From positions 155,129 through 219,128 of the forward strand of contig JAIBBG010000003.1 of the NCBI GenBank assembly GCA_019694805.1: a DNA stretch of 64,000 bases. Reading direction: 5' to 3'. Shown here piece by piece: positions 28,417-36,699 of the stretch; the stretch's first letter is position 1; each line of letters begins with the position of its first letter. The notes below the pieces were generated by a model. It ran no database searches, had not been told where the DNA came from, and was given only the letters and a program-made list of their open reading frames with translations. Position numbers and translations under genes: made by a program. Source of the stretch: Flavobacteriales bacterium. GTDB lineage: Bacteria > Bacteroidota > Bacteroidia > Flavobacteriales_D > Sanyastnellaceae.

Positions 28417-29418
28417 TCAGTGTACGATACTGACGACTCCAGTTATGGGCGGAATGGTAACTTCAAGTGAGTTCAATTCAATGACGTAGTAGTATGGACC
28501 AGTAGGAATTTCCCTGCCTTTGTACGTTCCATCCCAAGGTTGGGCATAACCAACGGATTTGAAAATGCTCTGTCCCCATCGATCGAAAATTTCGATTTGA
28601 CAGTTTGGGAATCGTTCAATGTATTTGATGCGAAATGAATCATTGATTCCATCACCATTTGGTGTGAAAGTATTGTAGATAATCACGGGATCACTGACAG
28701 TGATGGATATCAGATCGGAAAGGGTACAGTCACCAACAGTGCCCGTAACCTGAAATGTAGTTGTGCCGTCTGGTGTTGCATTTGGATTTGTGCTTGTTGG
28801 ATCATCTAAGAATTGAGCCGGCGCCCAATTGATAGAAGCTGTAGTATCCGCTCCGGCCACATTCAATTCAACCGATTCACCAAGTGAGATAAGAATTTGT
28901 CCACTTGAGACACCTGCAACAATTTCAACTGCAGAACCGGAAATATTGATATCATAAGCACAAGGGCCATAATTCACCACATCATGGTTGGACCCAACGA
29001 TCACAATATAATCCTGATTGTCTGCAAGATTGGCAAGATCAATGGTGAAGTTGGAAGCACTATCTGCGAAACATTGAGGGTTAACCAAATTTGTCGGATC
29101 ACAAGGATCTGTATTGGCCAGCAACGGAGCTACCAAAACTTGGATACTATCATTCCCAATAATGTCATCACAATCATAATTGTTGATGACTATTTCAACG
29201 GAACTCACTTGAGCAATGCTGTTGGTATGAAATGAGTAATAAAAAGTTTCTGTAGCGTTGAAGCACGAAGTGTTCACCGGATTGGTCACCATGGTATCCA
29301 CAGGTTGTGGGGTTCCCGAACACATGTAGTTATTCAATGCGTCTGCACAGCCTTGCGCTGTTGCCAGTAGGTTGGCAAAGCTCAATGAGCAGATCAGAAA
29401 CATTCGCATGAATTTCAT
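28417..29418 (-). CDS. Secreted protein with gliding motility-associated T9SS type B domain
   Basis: 333 residues from the ATG at 29418 (MKFMRMFLICSLSFANLLAT, then AQGC). The first ~130 residues resemble a bacterial pre-peptidase-like or complement-type beta domain (YYSFHTNSIAQVSSVEIVIN; DNQDYIVIVGSNHD). An Ig-like unit follows (LISLGESVELNVAGADTTA). The end is the type B domain (IIYNTFTPNGDGINDSFRIK; CQIEIFDRWGQSIFKS; ITGVVSIVH). It is followed 2 bases later by its PorP/SprF partner. Expected to be exported by T9SS and held at the cell surface. Confidence 0.87.
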   Translation of the reverse strand: MKFMRMFLICSLSFANLLATAQGCADALNNYMCSGTPQPVDTMVTNPVNTSCFNATETFYYSFHTNSIAQVSSVEIVINNYDCDDIIGNDSIQVLVAPLLANTDPCDPTNLVNPQCFADSASNFTIDLANLADNQDYIVIVGSNHDVVNYGPCAYDINISGSAVEIVAGVSSGQILISLGESVELNVAGADTTASINWAPAQFLDDPTSTNPNATPDGTTTFQVTGTVGDCTLSDLISITVSDPVIIYNTFTPNGDGINDSFRIKYIERFPNCQIEIFDRWGQSIFKSVGYAQPWDGTYKGREIPTGPYYYVIELNSLEVTIPPITGVVSIVH

Positions 29419-29574
29419 TACAAAACGATTGAACGAGAAAACGCGAAAATAGTTGGATGCGCAAGTGCAGGAAATGAAGTACAGCGTCATGTTGACGGTT
29501 TTTTGCACAACGTTTTCAGCATTTGATTGTTGTGCGAAGCCGTGACTTGGTTTTGCCTTGGTCTAAAGGGTTGA

Positions 29575-30081
29575 TCAGGCAAAATCAATAAGGACCTGGT
29601 TTTTTTCTACTGCTTTACCTTTTATAGCTATGATTTTTTTCACGGAACCTGGAGCTGGACATTTGATCACATTCTCCATTTTCATGGCCTCGAGGATGAG
29701 CAGAGGAGTATCTTTTTCTACCGCATCGCCTTCTTTCACGAGAATATCTAAAACCAGACCCGGCATAGGCGCTTTGAGGTCCTTCAACTTTGCTGAACCC
29801 GCTCCCTCCATACCCAGGCTTTTCAATAAATCGTCATATCGGTCTTTCAGTTGAACAGGATAAACATGACCATTAACTTTGACCACGGCCTCTTTCGTTT
29901 CGTGGTTGAGGTCCACAACTTCAGCCACGAAAGAACGATTTTTGAGAATCCAATGTGTTTTGTTCTGACCCACGCCAATCATATCGGCCACAAAGTCCTC
30001 ACCGTTGATTTTACCTTGTGAGCTTTTCCCATCCCATTCCAGATCAAACTGTACTTTATCGTTTACTTTGGCGTGAAACAT
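29575..30081 (-). CDS. Biotin carboxyl carrier protein (biotin/lipoyl-attachment domain)
   Basis: 168 residues. The C-terminal biotinyl domain is clear: LKAPMPGLVLDILVKEGDAV and LILEAMKMENV, with the biotinylated lysine at about Lys134. The N-terminal ~90 residues resemble the extension of biotin carriers used by acyl-CoA carboxylases (propionyl-CoA or methylmalonyl-type) in Bacteroidota. The family transfers CO2 from biotin carboxylase to a carboxyltransferase. Neither partner is present in the window, so the substrate is not known. A minus-strand TAGTTTCG lies 20 bases upstream of the start. Confidence 0.9.
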   Translation of the reverse strand: MFHAKVNDKVQFDLEWDGKSSQGKINGEDFVADMIGVGQNKTHWILKNRSFVAEVVDLNHETKEAVVKVNGHVYPVQLKDRYDDLLKSLGMEGAGSAKLKDLKAPMPGLVLDILVKEGDAVEKDTPLLILEAMKMENVIKCPAPGSVKKIIAIKGKAVEKNQVLIDFA

Positions 30082-30148
30082 AACTTTTGTTTTGAGAGAG
30101 CGAAACTAAGCGATTTCGGGAGTTCTTTTACCGCCATACTTTCGCCAA

Positions 30149-31279
30149 GTGGCAGGAATTTATATCCATATCCCATTTTGCAAGCAAGCTTGTCATTATT
30201 GTGATTTTCATTTTTCTACAACCTTGCATGCACGTTCAGAACTCGTGGATGCATTGGTTATTGAATTGGATCAACGAAAGCATGATGCACATGATGAGCC
30301 CGTTCGTACAATCTATTTCGGTGGTGGTACTCCATCCTTGTTGTCAGGCGATGAGCTCAAAAAAATCATGGATCGGGTTTTTGATACTCAGGTAGTGATA
30401 TCACCAGCAGAAATTACCCTGGAGGCAAATCCTGATGATTTGTCGAAAAACAAAATCAAGGAATTGCGTGAAGCTGGAATAAACAGATTGAGTATCGGGA
30501 TTCAGAGTTTCAGGGATGAGGATTTAAAATGGATGAACAGGGCGCATCTTGCTCATCAAGCTGATTACGCCGTAAAAGCCGCACAGGATGCCGGTTTTGA
30601 GAACATTACCATTGATCTCATCTATTCCATTCCTTCTTTATCGATGAATGATTGGAGAGATAATTTGAAAAAGGCGATCGAATTGAATGTGCCTCATATC
30701 AGTGCGTACAGCCTCACCATTGAACCCAAAACGGTGTTTGGTCATCGCAAGGCGAAAGGACTGTTAACACCAACTGATGAATCGATAAGTCAGGATCAAT
30801 TTCTTGCCATGGTCGATTTGTTTGCTGAAGCAGGTTTGTTGCAATATGAGGTTTCTAATTTCAGCAAACCGGGATTGGAGTCTCGTCATAATTCATCATA
30901 TTGGAAGGGCGAATTGTATATCGGTATAGGGCCGTCAGCCCATTCGTTTGACGGAAAAAACAGGCGTTGGAATATTTCAAACAATCAGCAATACATGCGA
31001 GGAATTCAACGAGGCGAACCCATGTTTGAGCAGGAAATATTGACAAAAGAAATGCGGTATAATGAATATATCATGACTGGTTTACGCACCATTTGGGGAG
31101 TAGAGCTGAATTACCTTCGCGATCATTTTGGAGTAGACCTTAATGACCTTTACCCAAAGGAAATTTCATACTGGAAAGAAGAAGGAAAAATGATTGAAAA
31201 GGAAGGCGTCATGCGCCTTACACCCAAGGGATTTTTATTTGCTGATAGGATCGCCTCAGATTTATTTATCGTGTCATGA
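30149..31279 (+). CDS. hemW: Radical SAM heme chaperone HemW
   Basis: 376 residues. The radical SAM cluster motif is CKQACHYC (Cys11, Cys15, Cys18) right after IYIHIPF. Other family signatures are TIYFGGGTPSLLSGDEL, EANPDDLSKNKIKELREAGI, NRLSIGIQSF and ISAYSLTIEPKTVFG. HemW inserts heme into respiratory proteins. It resembles coproporphyrinogen dehydrogenase HemN but lacks HemN's N-terminal extension. The start is a GTG at 30149 because no in-frame ATG lies upstream and this matches family N-termini. It overlaps the next gene by 4 bases (ATGA). Confidence 0.94.
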   Translation: MAGIYIHIPFCKQACHYCDFHFSTTLHARSELVDALVIELDQRKHDAHDEPVRTIYFGGGTPSLLSGDELKKIMDRVFDTQVVISPAEITLEANPDDLSKNKIKELREAGINRLSIGIQSFRDEDLKWMNRAHLAHQADYAVKAAQDAGFENITIDLIYSIPSLSMNDWRDNLKKAIELNVPHISAYSLTIEPKTVFGHRKAKGLLTPTDESISQDQFLAMVDLFAEAGLLQYEVSNFSKPGLESRHNSSYWKGELYIGIGPSAHSFDGKNRRWNISNNQQYMRGIQRGEPMFEQEILTKEMRYNEYIMTGLRTIWGVELNYLRDHFGVDLNDLYPKEISYWKEEGKMIEKEGVMRLTPKGFLFADRIASDLFIVS

Positions 31280-32040
31280 AAGCATTGATTCAACATAAGG
31301 GACGTGATATTCGAATTGATCTTCGACGTCCAATCGATATTTCTATTCCACTTTCTCCTCGTGGACCACGAGCTTGGTATGTAGAACCCATGAGGATCTC
31401 ACCTGTCATCAATGCACATTTTGCCGGCAGCGTGGCATTGAACGGTAGTGTCAATTTCAATGATGTAAGATTCAATCCACATGGACATGGTACGCACACC
31501 GAATGTGTAGGACATATTTCCAGATCATTTGCAAGTGTGAATCAAGCACTAAGTCAGTTTTTTTATCATGCTCAACTCATCACGTTGCTGCCGCAGAAGG
31601 CTACAAAGGATGATGCGATCACCAAAGTGGGTGATCTGGTGATTACTGCCGCCATGTTGAAACAATCGATTGGAGAGACACGACCTGAAGCGTTAGTGAT
31701 TCGCACGACTCCAAATGATTTATCTAAACTCAATAGGAATTATTCAGATACAAATTTCCCCTATTTCGAAAGGGAAGCGCTACAGTATTTGGCTGAAATA
31801 GGTGTTGAACATTTGCTGGTCGACCTTCCATCAGTGGATCGCGAAAGCGATGGTGGAGCGTTACAGGCACACCATGCATTTTGGAAATATCCTGAAGACA
31901 CAAGGCACACATGTACCATCACTGAATTCATCTTCGTCCCCGATCAAATATCAGATGGTGAGTATATACTCAACCTGCAGACTGCTCCATTGGAGAACGA
32001 TGCAACGCCATCCAGACCTGTATTGTATCTCATTGAGTAG
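31276..32040 (+). CDS. Cyclase family protein (kynurenine formamidase-like metal hydrolase)
   Basis: 254 residues. The signature HGHGTHTECVGHI is the metal-binding motif HxGTHxD/E of the cyclase superfamily, preceded by DISIPLSPRGPRAWY. Further family features are PEALVIRTTPND, GVEHLLVDLPSVDRESDGGA and LQAHHAFWKYP. Members hydrolyse N-formylkynurenine or related cyclic amides; the exact substrate cannot be told from sequence and I would not name it KynB. Its ATG overlaps the hemW stop (ATGA), so it is translationally coupled to hemW. Confidence 0.85.
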   Translation: MKALIQHKGRDIRIDLRRPIDISIPLSPRGPRAWYVEPMRISPVINAHFAGSVALNGSVNFNDVRFNPHGHGTHTECVGHISRSFASVNQALSQFFYHAQLITLLPQKATKDDAITKVGDLVITAAMLKQSIGETRPEALVIRTTPNDLSKLNRNYSDTNFPYFEREALQYLAEIGVEHLLVDLPSVDRESDGGALQAHHAFWKYPEDTRHTCTITEFIFVPDQISDGEYILNLQTAPLENDATPSRPVLYLIE

Positions 32041-32042
32041 TC

Positions 32043-33257
32043 TTATAAAACTTCAGCGACTGTAAAGAAGCTTCCTCCAACAAAAACTAGATCTTCTGGA
32101 TTGGCATTTTGTTTTGCAGTGTTGAAGGCCTCGCTGACAGAAGCATAGACATCGCCCATCAAATTGAATTTGCGCGCTTCATCGGCCAAGAGTTTCGCAT
32201 CTAAACCTCTTGGAATATTCGCTTTGCAGAAATAATATGTGGCATCTTTTGGAAGAAGACTCAGTATGTGCTCCAAGTCTTTATCTGCTGCAAATCCGAT
32301 AACCATATGCAGATGTCTGAATGCAGTAGCTTGTAATTGTGAAGTGATGAAACGGATTCCGTCTTCATTGTGACCAACATCGGCAATGACTTTTGGAGAA
32401 TCTTGGAGTGTTTGCCAACGACCCATGAGATTTGTATTCGAAACAATATTGCGGAAACCATCAGTGATATTTTTATCTGATATTCCGAATTTGTTCTGAA
32501 GTGTTTTTATCGCACACCAGGCTGTTCGACTGTTTTCTTGCTGATACAATCCAGCCAGTGGGACAAAAGGAAGAGCATCTGTATTTAGGTCTGAGTCAAT
32601 CAGTGGAGCGCATTCTTCTTGGGCTTTATTCAACATCACCTCTTTGGCCTCGGCGCGCATCTTTCCTAGGACGACGGGTACGTTTTTTTTGATGATGCCT
32701 GCTTTTTCCGACGCAATCTTTTCGATGGTATTTCCAAGTAAATTCATGTGATCAAAACCAATATTGGTGATGACACTGATCTCAGGTTCAATAACGTTGG
32801 TACTATCGAGTCTGCCGCCAAGTCCGGTTTCGATGATTGCGAAATCCGTTTTTTCTTTTTTGAAATACCAAAAACAAAGAGCCACTGTGATCTCAAAAAA
32901 GGAAGGTTTGATTTGTTCCCAAGCATTGCGATAGTATTCAACAAAGAAGACGACATCATCTTCTGAGATCATGTTTCCATTGATACGAATTCGTTCTCTG
33001 AAATCTTTGAGGTGTGGTGATGTATACAAGCCGGTTTTGAATCCGGCCTCCTGCAATACTGATGCGATAAGATGTGAAGTGCTGCCCTTACCATTGGTTC
33101 CGGCAACATGTACACACCGAAGTCCGATATGTGGGTCTCCAACTTCTCGAAGCAGGTTGATGGTATTATCAAGTCCGGGTTTATATGCTGCGGGACCGAT
33201 GCGATGATACATCGGCAATTGTGCAAACATATATTCCAGTACTTCCTGATAATTCAT
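32043..33257 (-). CDS. folC: Folylpolyglutamate synthase / dihydrofolate synthase
   Basis: 404 residues from the ATG at 33257 (MNYQEVLEYMFAQLPMYHRI), which matches family N-termini; the longer ORF to 33296 is not supported. The ATP-binding loop is VAGTNGKGSTSHL. FRERIRINGNMISE, ETGLGGRLDSTNV and SVITNIGFDHMNLLGNTIEK are Mur-ligase/FolC signatures. VIADVGHNEDGIRF lies in the C-terminal domain. The enzyme joins glutamate to dihydropteroate and to folate. A hairpin with a T-tract ends exactly at its start codon (see the terminator and finding). Confidence 0.95.
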   Translation of the reverse strand: MNYQEVLEYMFAQLPMYHRIGPAAYKPGLDNTINLLREVGDPHIGLRCVHVAGTNGKGSTSHLIASVLQEAGFKTGLYTSPHLKDFRERIRINGNMISEDDVVFFVEYYRNAWEQIKPSFFEITVALCFWYFKKEKTDFAIIETGLGGRLDSTNVIEPEISVITNIGFDHMNLLGNTIEKIASEKAGIIKKNVPVVLGKMRAEAKEVMLNKAQEECAPLIDSDLNTDALPFVPLAGLYQQENSRTAWCAIKTLQNKFGISDKNITDGFRNIVSNTNLMGRWQTLQDSPKVIADVGHNEDGIRFITSQLQATAFRHLHMVIGFAADKDLEHILSLLPKDATYYFCKANIPRGLDAKLLADEARKFNLMGDVYASVSEAFNTAKQNANPEDLVFVGGSFFTVAEVL

Positions 33258-33292
33258 AAAAAAAACCTTACAGGATAAGGCTGTAAGGTTTT
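33258..33292 (-). terminator. Terminator of the TonB-like operon, abutting the folC start codon
   Basis: On the minus strand an 11-bp stem AAAACCTTACA/TGTAAGGTTTT with a 9-base loop is followed by TTTT running straight into the folC ATG. It is placed to end the upstream energy-transduction operon, or to act as an attenuator for folC. Confidence 0.8.
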
Positions 33293-33311
33293 GCAAATTA
33301 AAAGAGGAATA

Positions 33312-34187
33312 TTAATCCAGTTTGAATGTAATGGTGATCGTACCCTTTTGTTCGTTCTGTCCAGAAGAACTGAATTTGGCTTCTTTGGCGGCCTTTTCGG
33401 CGAGTTGGAATAGCTTAGCTGAAGTGGCCTGGGATTTAGCGGGGTTGGCCACCGCTTTCGTCACATTGCCATTTTTATCTACCCAAATGTCGACAACCAC
33501 CACGCCTTCTTCAGGAGCGGTTTCTTTCAAAGAGGGTTTGCGATTCATGGTTCTTCCACTCAAGCTATAGTTGCTACTTAAGCCACCGCTACCAGGGCCG
33601 GATCCGGAACCATTGCCTGGACCTGTTCCTGTGCCATTTCCGCCACCTTGACCACCACCAGTGCCCTGACTTCCGCCACCGCTTACACTTCCTTTACCAT
33701 CAATCTTGCCATCAGCCGCACCCTGATTTCCCGAGCCCGAGGTATTGCCATTGCCCCCTTTGTTGATATTGCCTAATGCGCCACTCAAGCCACCTGAGAT
33801 CTGAGGTTTGGGATCCTCTTTGGGTTTGGTATTGTTGTCTTTTGGCTTATCAGCCGGTTTTGTGTTTGGCTTATTGTTGATAGTAGGAGTTTCAGGTGCG
33901 GCACTTTCATCCACGATCGCATTGTTATCTTCTGTGATCGGTTCTGTCACCGCGTTTTCAGCCGGAGCTTCAGCGTCGGGATTGTCCCCCCAGCCATCAA
34001 TGTCATTACCCATGCCTGCAACGTCCATGGATTCCAGACCCATGTAGCCAAGTCCATCATTACCACCGCCGCCACCGGTTCCCTGACATTTGATCAGAAA
34101 TAGTGATCCGACAAGTGCTATGTGGAACAGCAGGGTGCCAGTTAGCGAAAGGTTTCTGTCCTTATGAAGTGTTGCAGTCGTGCTCAT
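33312..34187 (-). CDS. TonB-like energy transducer with glycine-rich linker
   Basis: 291 residues. A short cytoplasmic N-terminus precedes one membrane helix at about 16-33 (GTLLFHIALVGSLFLIK). A very long Gly/Asn/Pro/Lys-rich periplasmic linker follows, with a polyglycine and GNGSGSGPG stretch at about 130-200. The C-terminal TonB-like domain is VVVVDIWVDKNGNVTKAVA and ends KGTITITFKLD. Third gene of a set with ExbB/TolQ and ExbD/TolR types, which transmits proton-motive force to the outer membrane. The cargo receptor is not in the window. Confidence 0.85.
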   Translation of the reverse strand: MSTTATLHKDRNLSLTGTLLFHIALVGSLFLIKCQGTGGGGGNDGLGYMGLESMDVAGMGNDIDGWGDNPDAEAPAENAVTEPITEDNNAIVDESAAPETPTINNKPNTKPADKPKDNNTKPKEDPKPQISGGLSGALGNINKGGNGNTSGSGNQGAADGKIDGKGSVSGGGSQGTGGGQGGGNGTGTGPGNGSGSGPGSGGLSSNYSLSGRTMNRKPSLKETAPEEGVVVVDIWVDKNGNVTKAVANPAKSQATSAKLFQLAEKAAKEAKFSSSGQNEQKGTITITFKLD

Positions 34188-34190
34188 GAT

Positions 34191-34586
34191 TTATTCATCT
34201 TTGGGTTTTGTAGCAATAAATGGTTGCCATCCATTTTGCTTCAGTACAGCGAACAACTCAATTGTTTCACCAGTTGGCACATCTCTGTCTATATTTAACA
34301 CAACTTTTTTATCTGGGCTGCTATCCAACATCGCTTTGAGACGTATTTCGACATCCTCTTTGGCTACCTCGGCTGAGTTGACCATATACCTCAAGTCACT
34401 CGTAATCGTAACCGTAACGGTAGACTGCGTTGGAGTTCCGGTAGATGTTTTAGGCAGATTCACTTGTTCTCCATTCACCGCGAGAGTACTGGCGATGATG
34501 AAAAAGATGAGGAGCATGAATATGATGTCAGAAAGTGCTGACATCGCGGGCTCCACATGGACTTTATTTCTGCGTCCGAAATTCAT
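34191..34586 (-). CDS. ExbD/TolR family biopolymer transport protein
   Basis: 131 residues. The N-terminus (MNFGRRNKVHVEPAMSALSD) leads into a single membrane helix (IIFMLLIFFIIASTLAVNGE) containing the conserved Asp-rich start of ExbD/TolR. The C-terminal domain (VVLNIDRDVPTGETIELFAVL) fits the periplasmic fold. It forms the proton channel with the ExbB/TolQ protein. It lies 4 bases after the ExbB-like gene and 3 bases before the TonB-like gene on the same strand, so the three are one operon. Confidence 0.92.
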   Translation of the reverse strand: MNFGRRNKVHVEPAMSALSDIIFMLLIFFIIASTLAVNGEQVNLPKTSTGTPTQSTVTVTITSDLRYMVNSAEVAKEDVEIRLKAMLDSSPDKKVVLNIDRDVPTGETIELFAVLKQNGWQPFIATKPKDE

Positions 34587-34590
34587 GGGC

Positions 34591-35310
34591 TTAGTTTGAA
34601 GGTGTTTCGAGAATATCCATGAATTCGATGGCCTGGCTTTCCATCCTGTTCACCACCTTATTTACTCGTGTTACGAGGTGGTTATAGCCAATGTAAGCAA
34701 TCATGAAGACGATGAGACCAACTGCAGAAGAAATCATTTTAAGGTAAAGACCTTCTGAAACTGTTCCGATTTGCAGACTGCCTTCTTCGGCAATATCTCT
34801 GAAGATGATGATCACACCGAACACAGTACCTAAGAATCCGAATACCGGAGCGATACCGGAAATTGTAGCGAGGATGGCCACGTTTTTATCGAGTTTAGCC
34901 GTTTCCAGTTTACCCACATTTTCGATGGCTTCGCGGATGTCTTTGGTTGATTTCGCGATACCAATTCGGCTAATACCCTTTTCGATCATACGTGCGACAG
35001 GAGTCTGAGAAGTGCCACAAAGGTTGCGGGCGCTATCCAGATTTCCTTTGCTCACATATTCTCTGATTTTCGACATGAAATTGGTTTCTTCTTTGTCAGC
35101 TCTATTGATGGTGAGCGTGCGTTCAATGATGACGTATACTGCGATGATGCTCATGATCAATTGAGGCAGGTAGATATACCAACCTTTGATCAATTGGTCC
35201 ATCACACTGAAATGACCTACTGGGCTGTGCACCGCAGGAGGATTCACAGTTGGTACGCCGTCCTGAATTGCACCGGCAAGATTTTCTTGCAGAAAAAAGA
35301 GAATGTCCAT
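34591..35310 (-). CDS. MotA/TolQ/ExbB family proton channel protein
   Basis: 239 residues from the ATG at 35310 (MDILFFLQENLAGAIQDGVP); the longer ORF to 35403 adds residues without family character. Membrane helices are visible at LPQLIMSIIAVYVIIERT, VAILATISGIAPVFGFLGTV and AVGLIVFMIAYIGYNHLV. The segment TISGIAPVFGFLGTVFGVII is the conserved proton-channel motif. It pairs with ExbD/TolR and the TonB-like protein, and energises an outer-membrane process such as TonB-dependent uptake or envelope maintenance. Confidence 0.92.
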   Translation of the reverse strand: MDILFFLQENLAGAIQDGVPTVNPPAVHSPVGHFSVMDQLIKGWYIYLPQLIMSIIAVYVIIERTLTINRADKEETNFMSKIREYVSKGNLDSARNLCGTSQTPVARMIEKGISRIGIAKSTKDIREAIENVGKLETAKLDKNVAILATISGIAPVFGFLGTVFGVIIIFRDIAEEGSLQIGTVSEGLYLKMISSAVGLIVFMIAYIGYNHLVTRVNKVVNRMESQAIEFMDILETPSN

Positions 35311-35620
35311 GATTTCAAAATGGTTTTTACAGAAATGGGTAAACGTTTTCCGTGATGCAGGTGGTTCTGCAAGCACAACGCGAAAGTTGTTCATGAATTG
35401 CACACGGCTTCACACATACTAAAAACTTATTTAGGACAGGATGTTGATACTCTTGTACTTTACAAAACCAAGCAAATCAAATTATTTCATCAAAAAAACT
35501 TGTTTGACAAGGTCATTCGCTTATGTTTGCGTAGATTAAAGCCGGATTAATGTCTCGGCAGTCATTGCATCATCGTGCAACGTTTGTTTTGGTTAGGGAG
35601 AACCATTACAGCCTATCGCA
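35311..35620. other. 310-base divergent intergenic region
   Basis: No ORF with codon character was found. It holds the start region of the ExbB-type operon (minus strand), and a Bacteroidota-type promoter at 35500-35529 for the plus-strand gene. I see no terminator hairpin here. Confidence 0.6.
35500..35529 (+). promoter_or_regulatory. Bacteroidota-type promoter for the class A beta-lactamase-like gene
   Basis: TTG at 35500-35502 and TATGTTTG at 35522-35529 are 19 bases apart, the best match in the window to TTG-N(17-23)-TAnnTTTG. The predicted transcript has a leader of about 90 bases before 35621. Confidence 0.65.
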
Positions 35621-36685
35621 ATGATGAACAAAAAATTTCAATGGTTGATCATCGTATTCACCGCGGTGGTCAGCAGTGTTCTGACATATTATATCACTTC
35701 TCAGCGATCCACTGCTAAATCTAGTAGTGCCATTGAAACGCCTGTCCCAACTTCTAATGAACCGTATTGTGGTTTTCGAATTTTTCGCCAAGACGGCTAT
35801 AAATTCATACAACCAGTTCAATTTATTCAACAGGAATGTGAGAGTCCTGGATATGCGAATCTGAAAAGTCTCATCCAGCGGAGTATTGATACATTTTATA
35901 GGGCGGGAATTGCCTCAAACATTTCCTATTATTTCAGAGAGTTTGATCATGGAGCTTGGACAAGTGTTAATCCTGAAATGGAATATCACCCGGGTTCGAT
36001 GATGAAGCTGCCCATATTGATAACGTATTTGAAGCAAAGCGAAAGTGCTCCGGATGTTTTGGATCGCATGGTTTTAAATAATGTTCCTGTCAATCAGGTA
36101 CCACCTCAAAATGTACAAAGCAAACAGATTGAATTGGGTAAGAGTTACAGCATTAGAGAGTTGTTGCGCTATATGATCAGTTACTCAGATAATCTAGCTA
36201 CAATGCTATTGCTGAAGAACGTTGATCAGGAGTTATACAAAGACATGTACAAGGAACTTCACATGGAAGTTCCTGACTTGATGGATTTCAATTTTACGTT
36301 GAGTACAATCGAGTATAGTTATTTTCTCAGCGCTGTTTTCAATGGCAGTTATTTTAATGAAGAAAATTCAGAGTATGCCATGGAATTGCTTTCAACCTCT
36401 GATTTCAAAAATGGAATGGTTGCGGGATTGCCTCCGGGAATGCCTATTGTGCACAAGTTTGGTGAATGGAGTGATGGAAAATCGGCATCACAATTTCATG
36501 AGGCAGGGGTGATATATTTTGGGGATAAGGCCTATATGATCATCATCATGACGGATGGTGATGACAACCGAAAATTGCCGCCTGTCATTGCAGATCTTAC
36601 CAGAAAAACGGTGAAGTACATACAAGAAAATGGTCTCAGCAAACACAAGATGAATATTAGTTCAGATTTGAAAGCGAGCTTGTAA
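35621..36685 (+). CDS. Class A beta-lactamase-like serine hydrolase, membrane-anchored
   Basis: 354 residues with an N-terminal membrane segment (WLIIVFTAVVSSVLTYYI), possibly uncleaved. Active-site motifs of the penicilloyl-serine transferase fold are visible: SxxK in HPGSMMKLP at about Ser130, SDN in YSDNLATM, and HKFG in place of the KTG triad (IVHKFGEWSDGKS). This matches the beta-lactamase2 (PF13354-like) group, whose members are mostly of unknown activity, so beta-lactamase function should not be assumed. The gene has its own promoter and converges on the NhaD gene 14 bases away. Confidence 0.8.
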   Translation: MMNKKFQWLIIVFTAVVSSVLTYYITSQRSTAKSSSAIETPVPTSNEPYCGFRIFRQDGYKFIQPVQFIQQECESPGYANLKSLIQRSIDTFYRAGIASNISYYFREFDHGAWTSVNPEMEYHPGSMMKLPILITYLKQSESAPDVLDRMVLNNVPVNQVPPQNVQSKQIELGKSYSIRELLRYMISYSDNLATMLLLKNVDQELYKDMYKELHMEVPDLMDFNFTLSTIEYSYFLSAVFNGSYFNEENSEYAMELLSTSDFKNGMVAGLPPGMPIVHKFGEWSDGKSASQFHEAGVIYFGDKAYMIIIMTDGDDNRKLPPVIADLTRKTVKYIQENGLSKHKMNISSDLKASL

Positions 36686-36699
36686 TCTATTTTTTCTGT

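Noticed and set aside
29484..29506. A small hairpin with a T-run, CGTCA..TGACG then TTTTTT, on the plus strand
   Set aside because: No plus-strand gene lies upstream, and the flanking genes are on the minus strand. It is likely chance.
31276..32040. Naming the cyclase-family protein KynB
   Set aside because: The motif places it in the cyclase superfamily but the substrate is not determined by sequence, and no kynurenine-pathway genes are adjacent.
35621..36685. Calling the class A-like protein a beta-lactamase resistance gene
   Set aside because: The KTG triad is replaced by HKFG and it is membrane-anchored. Family members of this kind are usually not shown to give antibiotic resistance.
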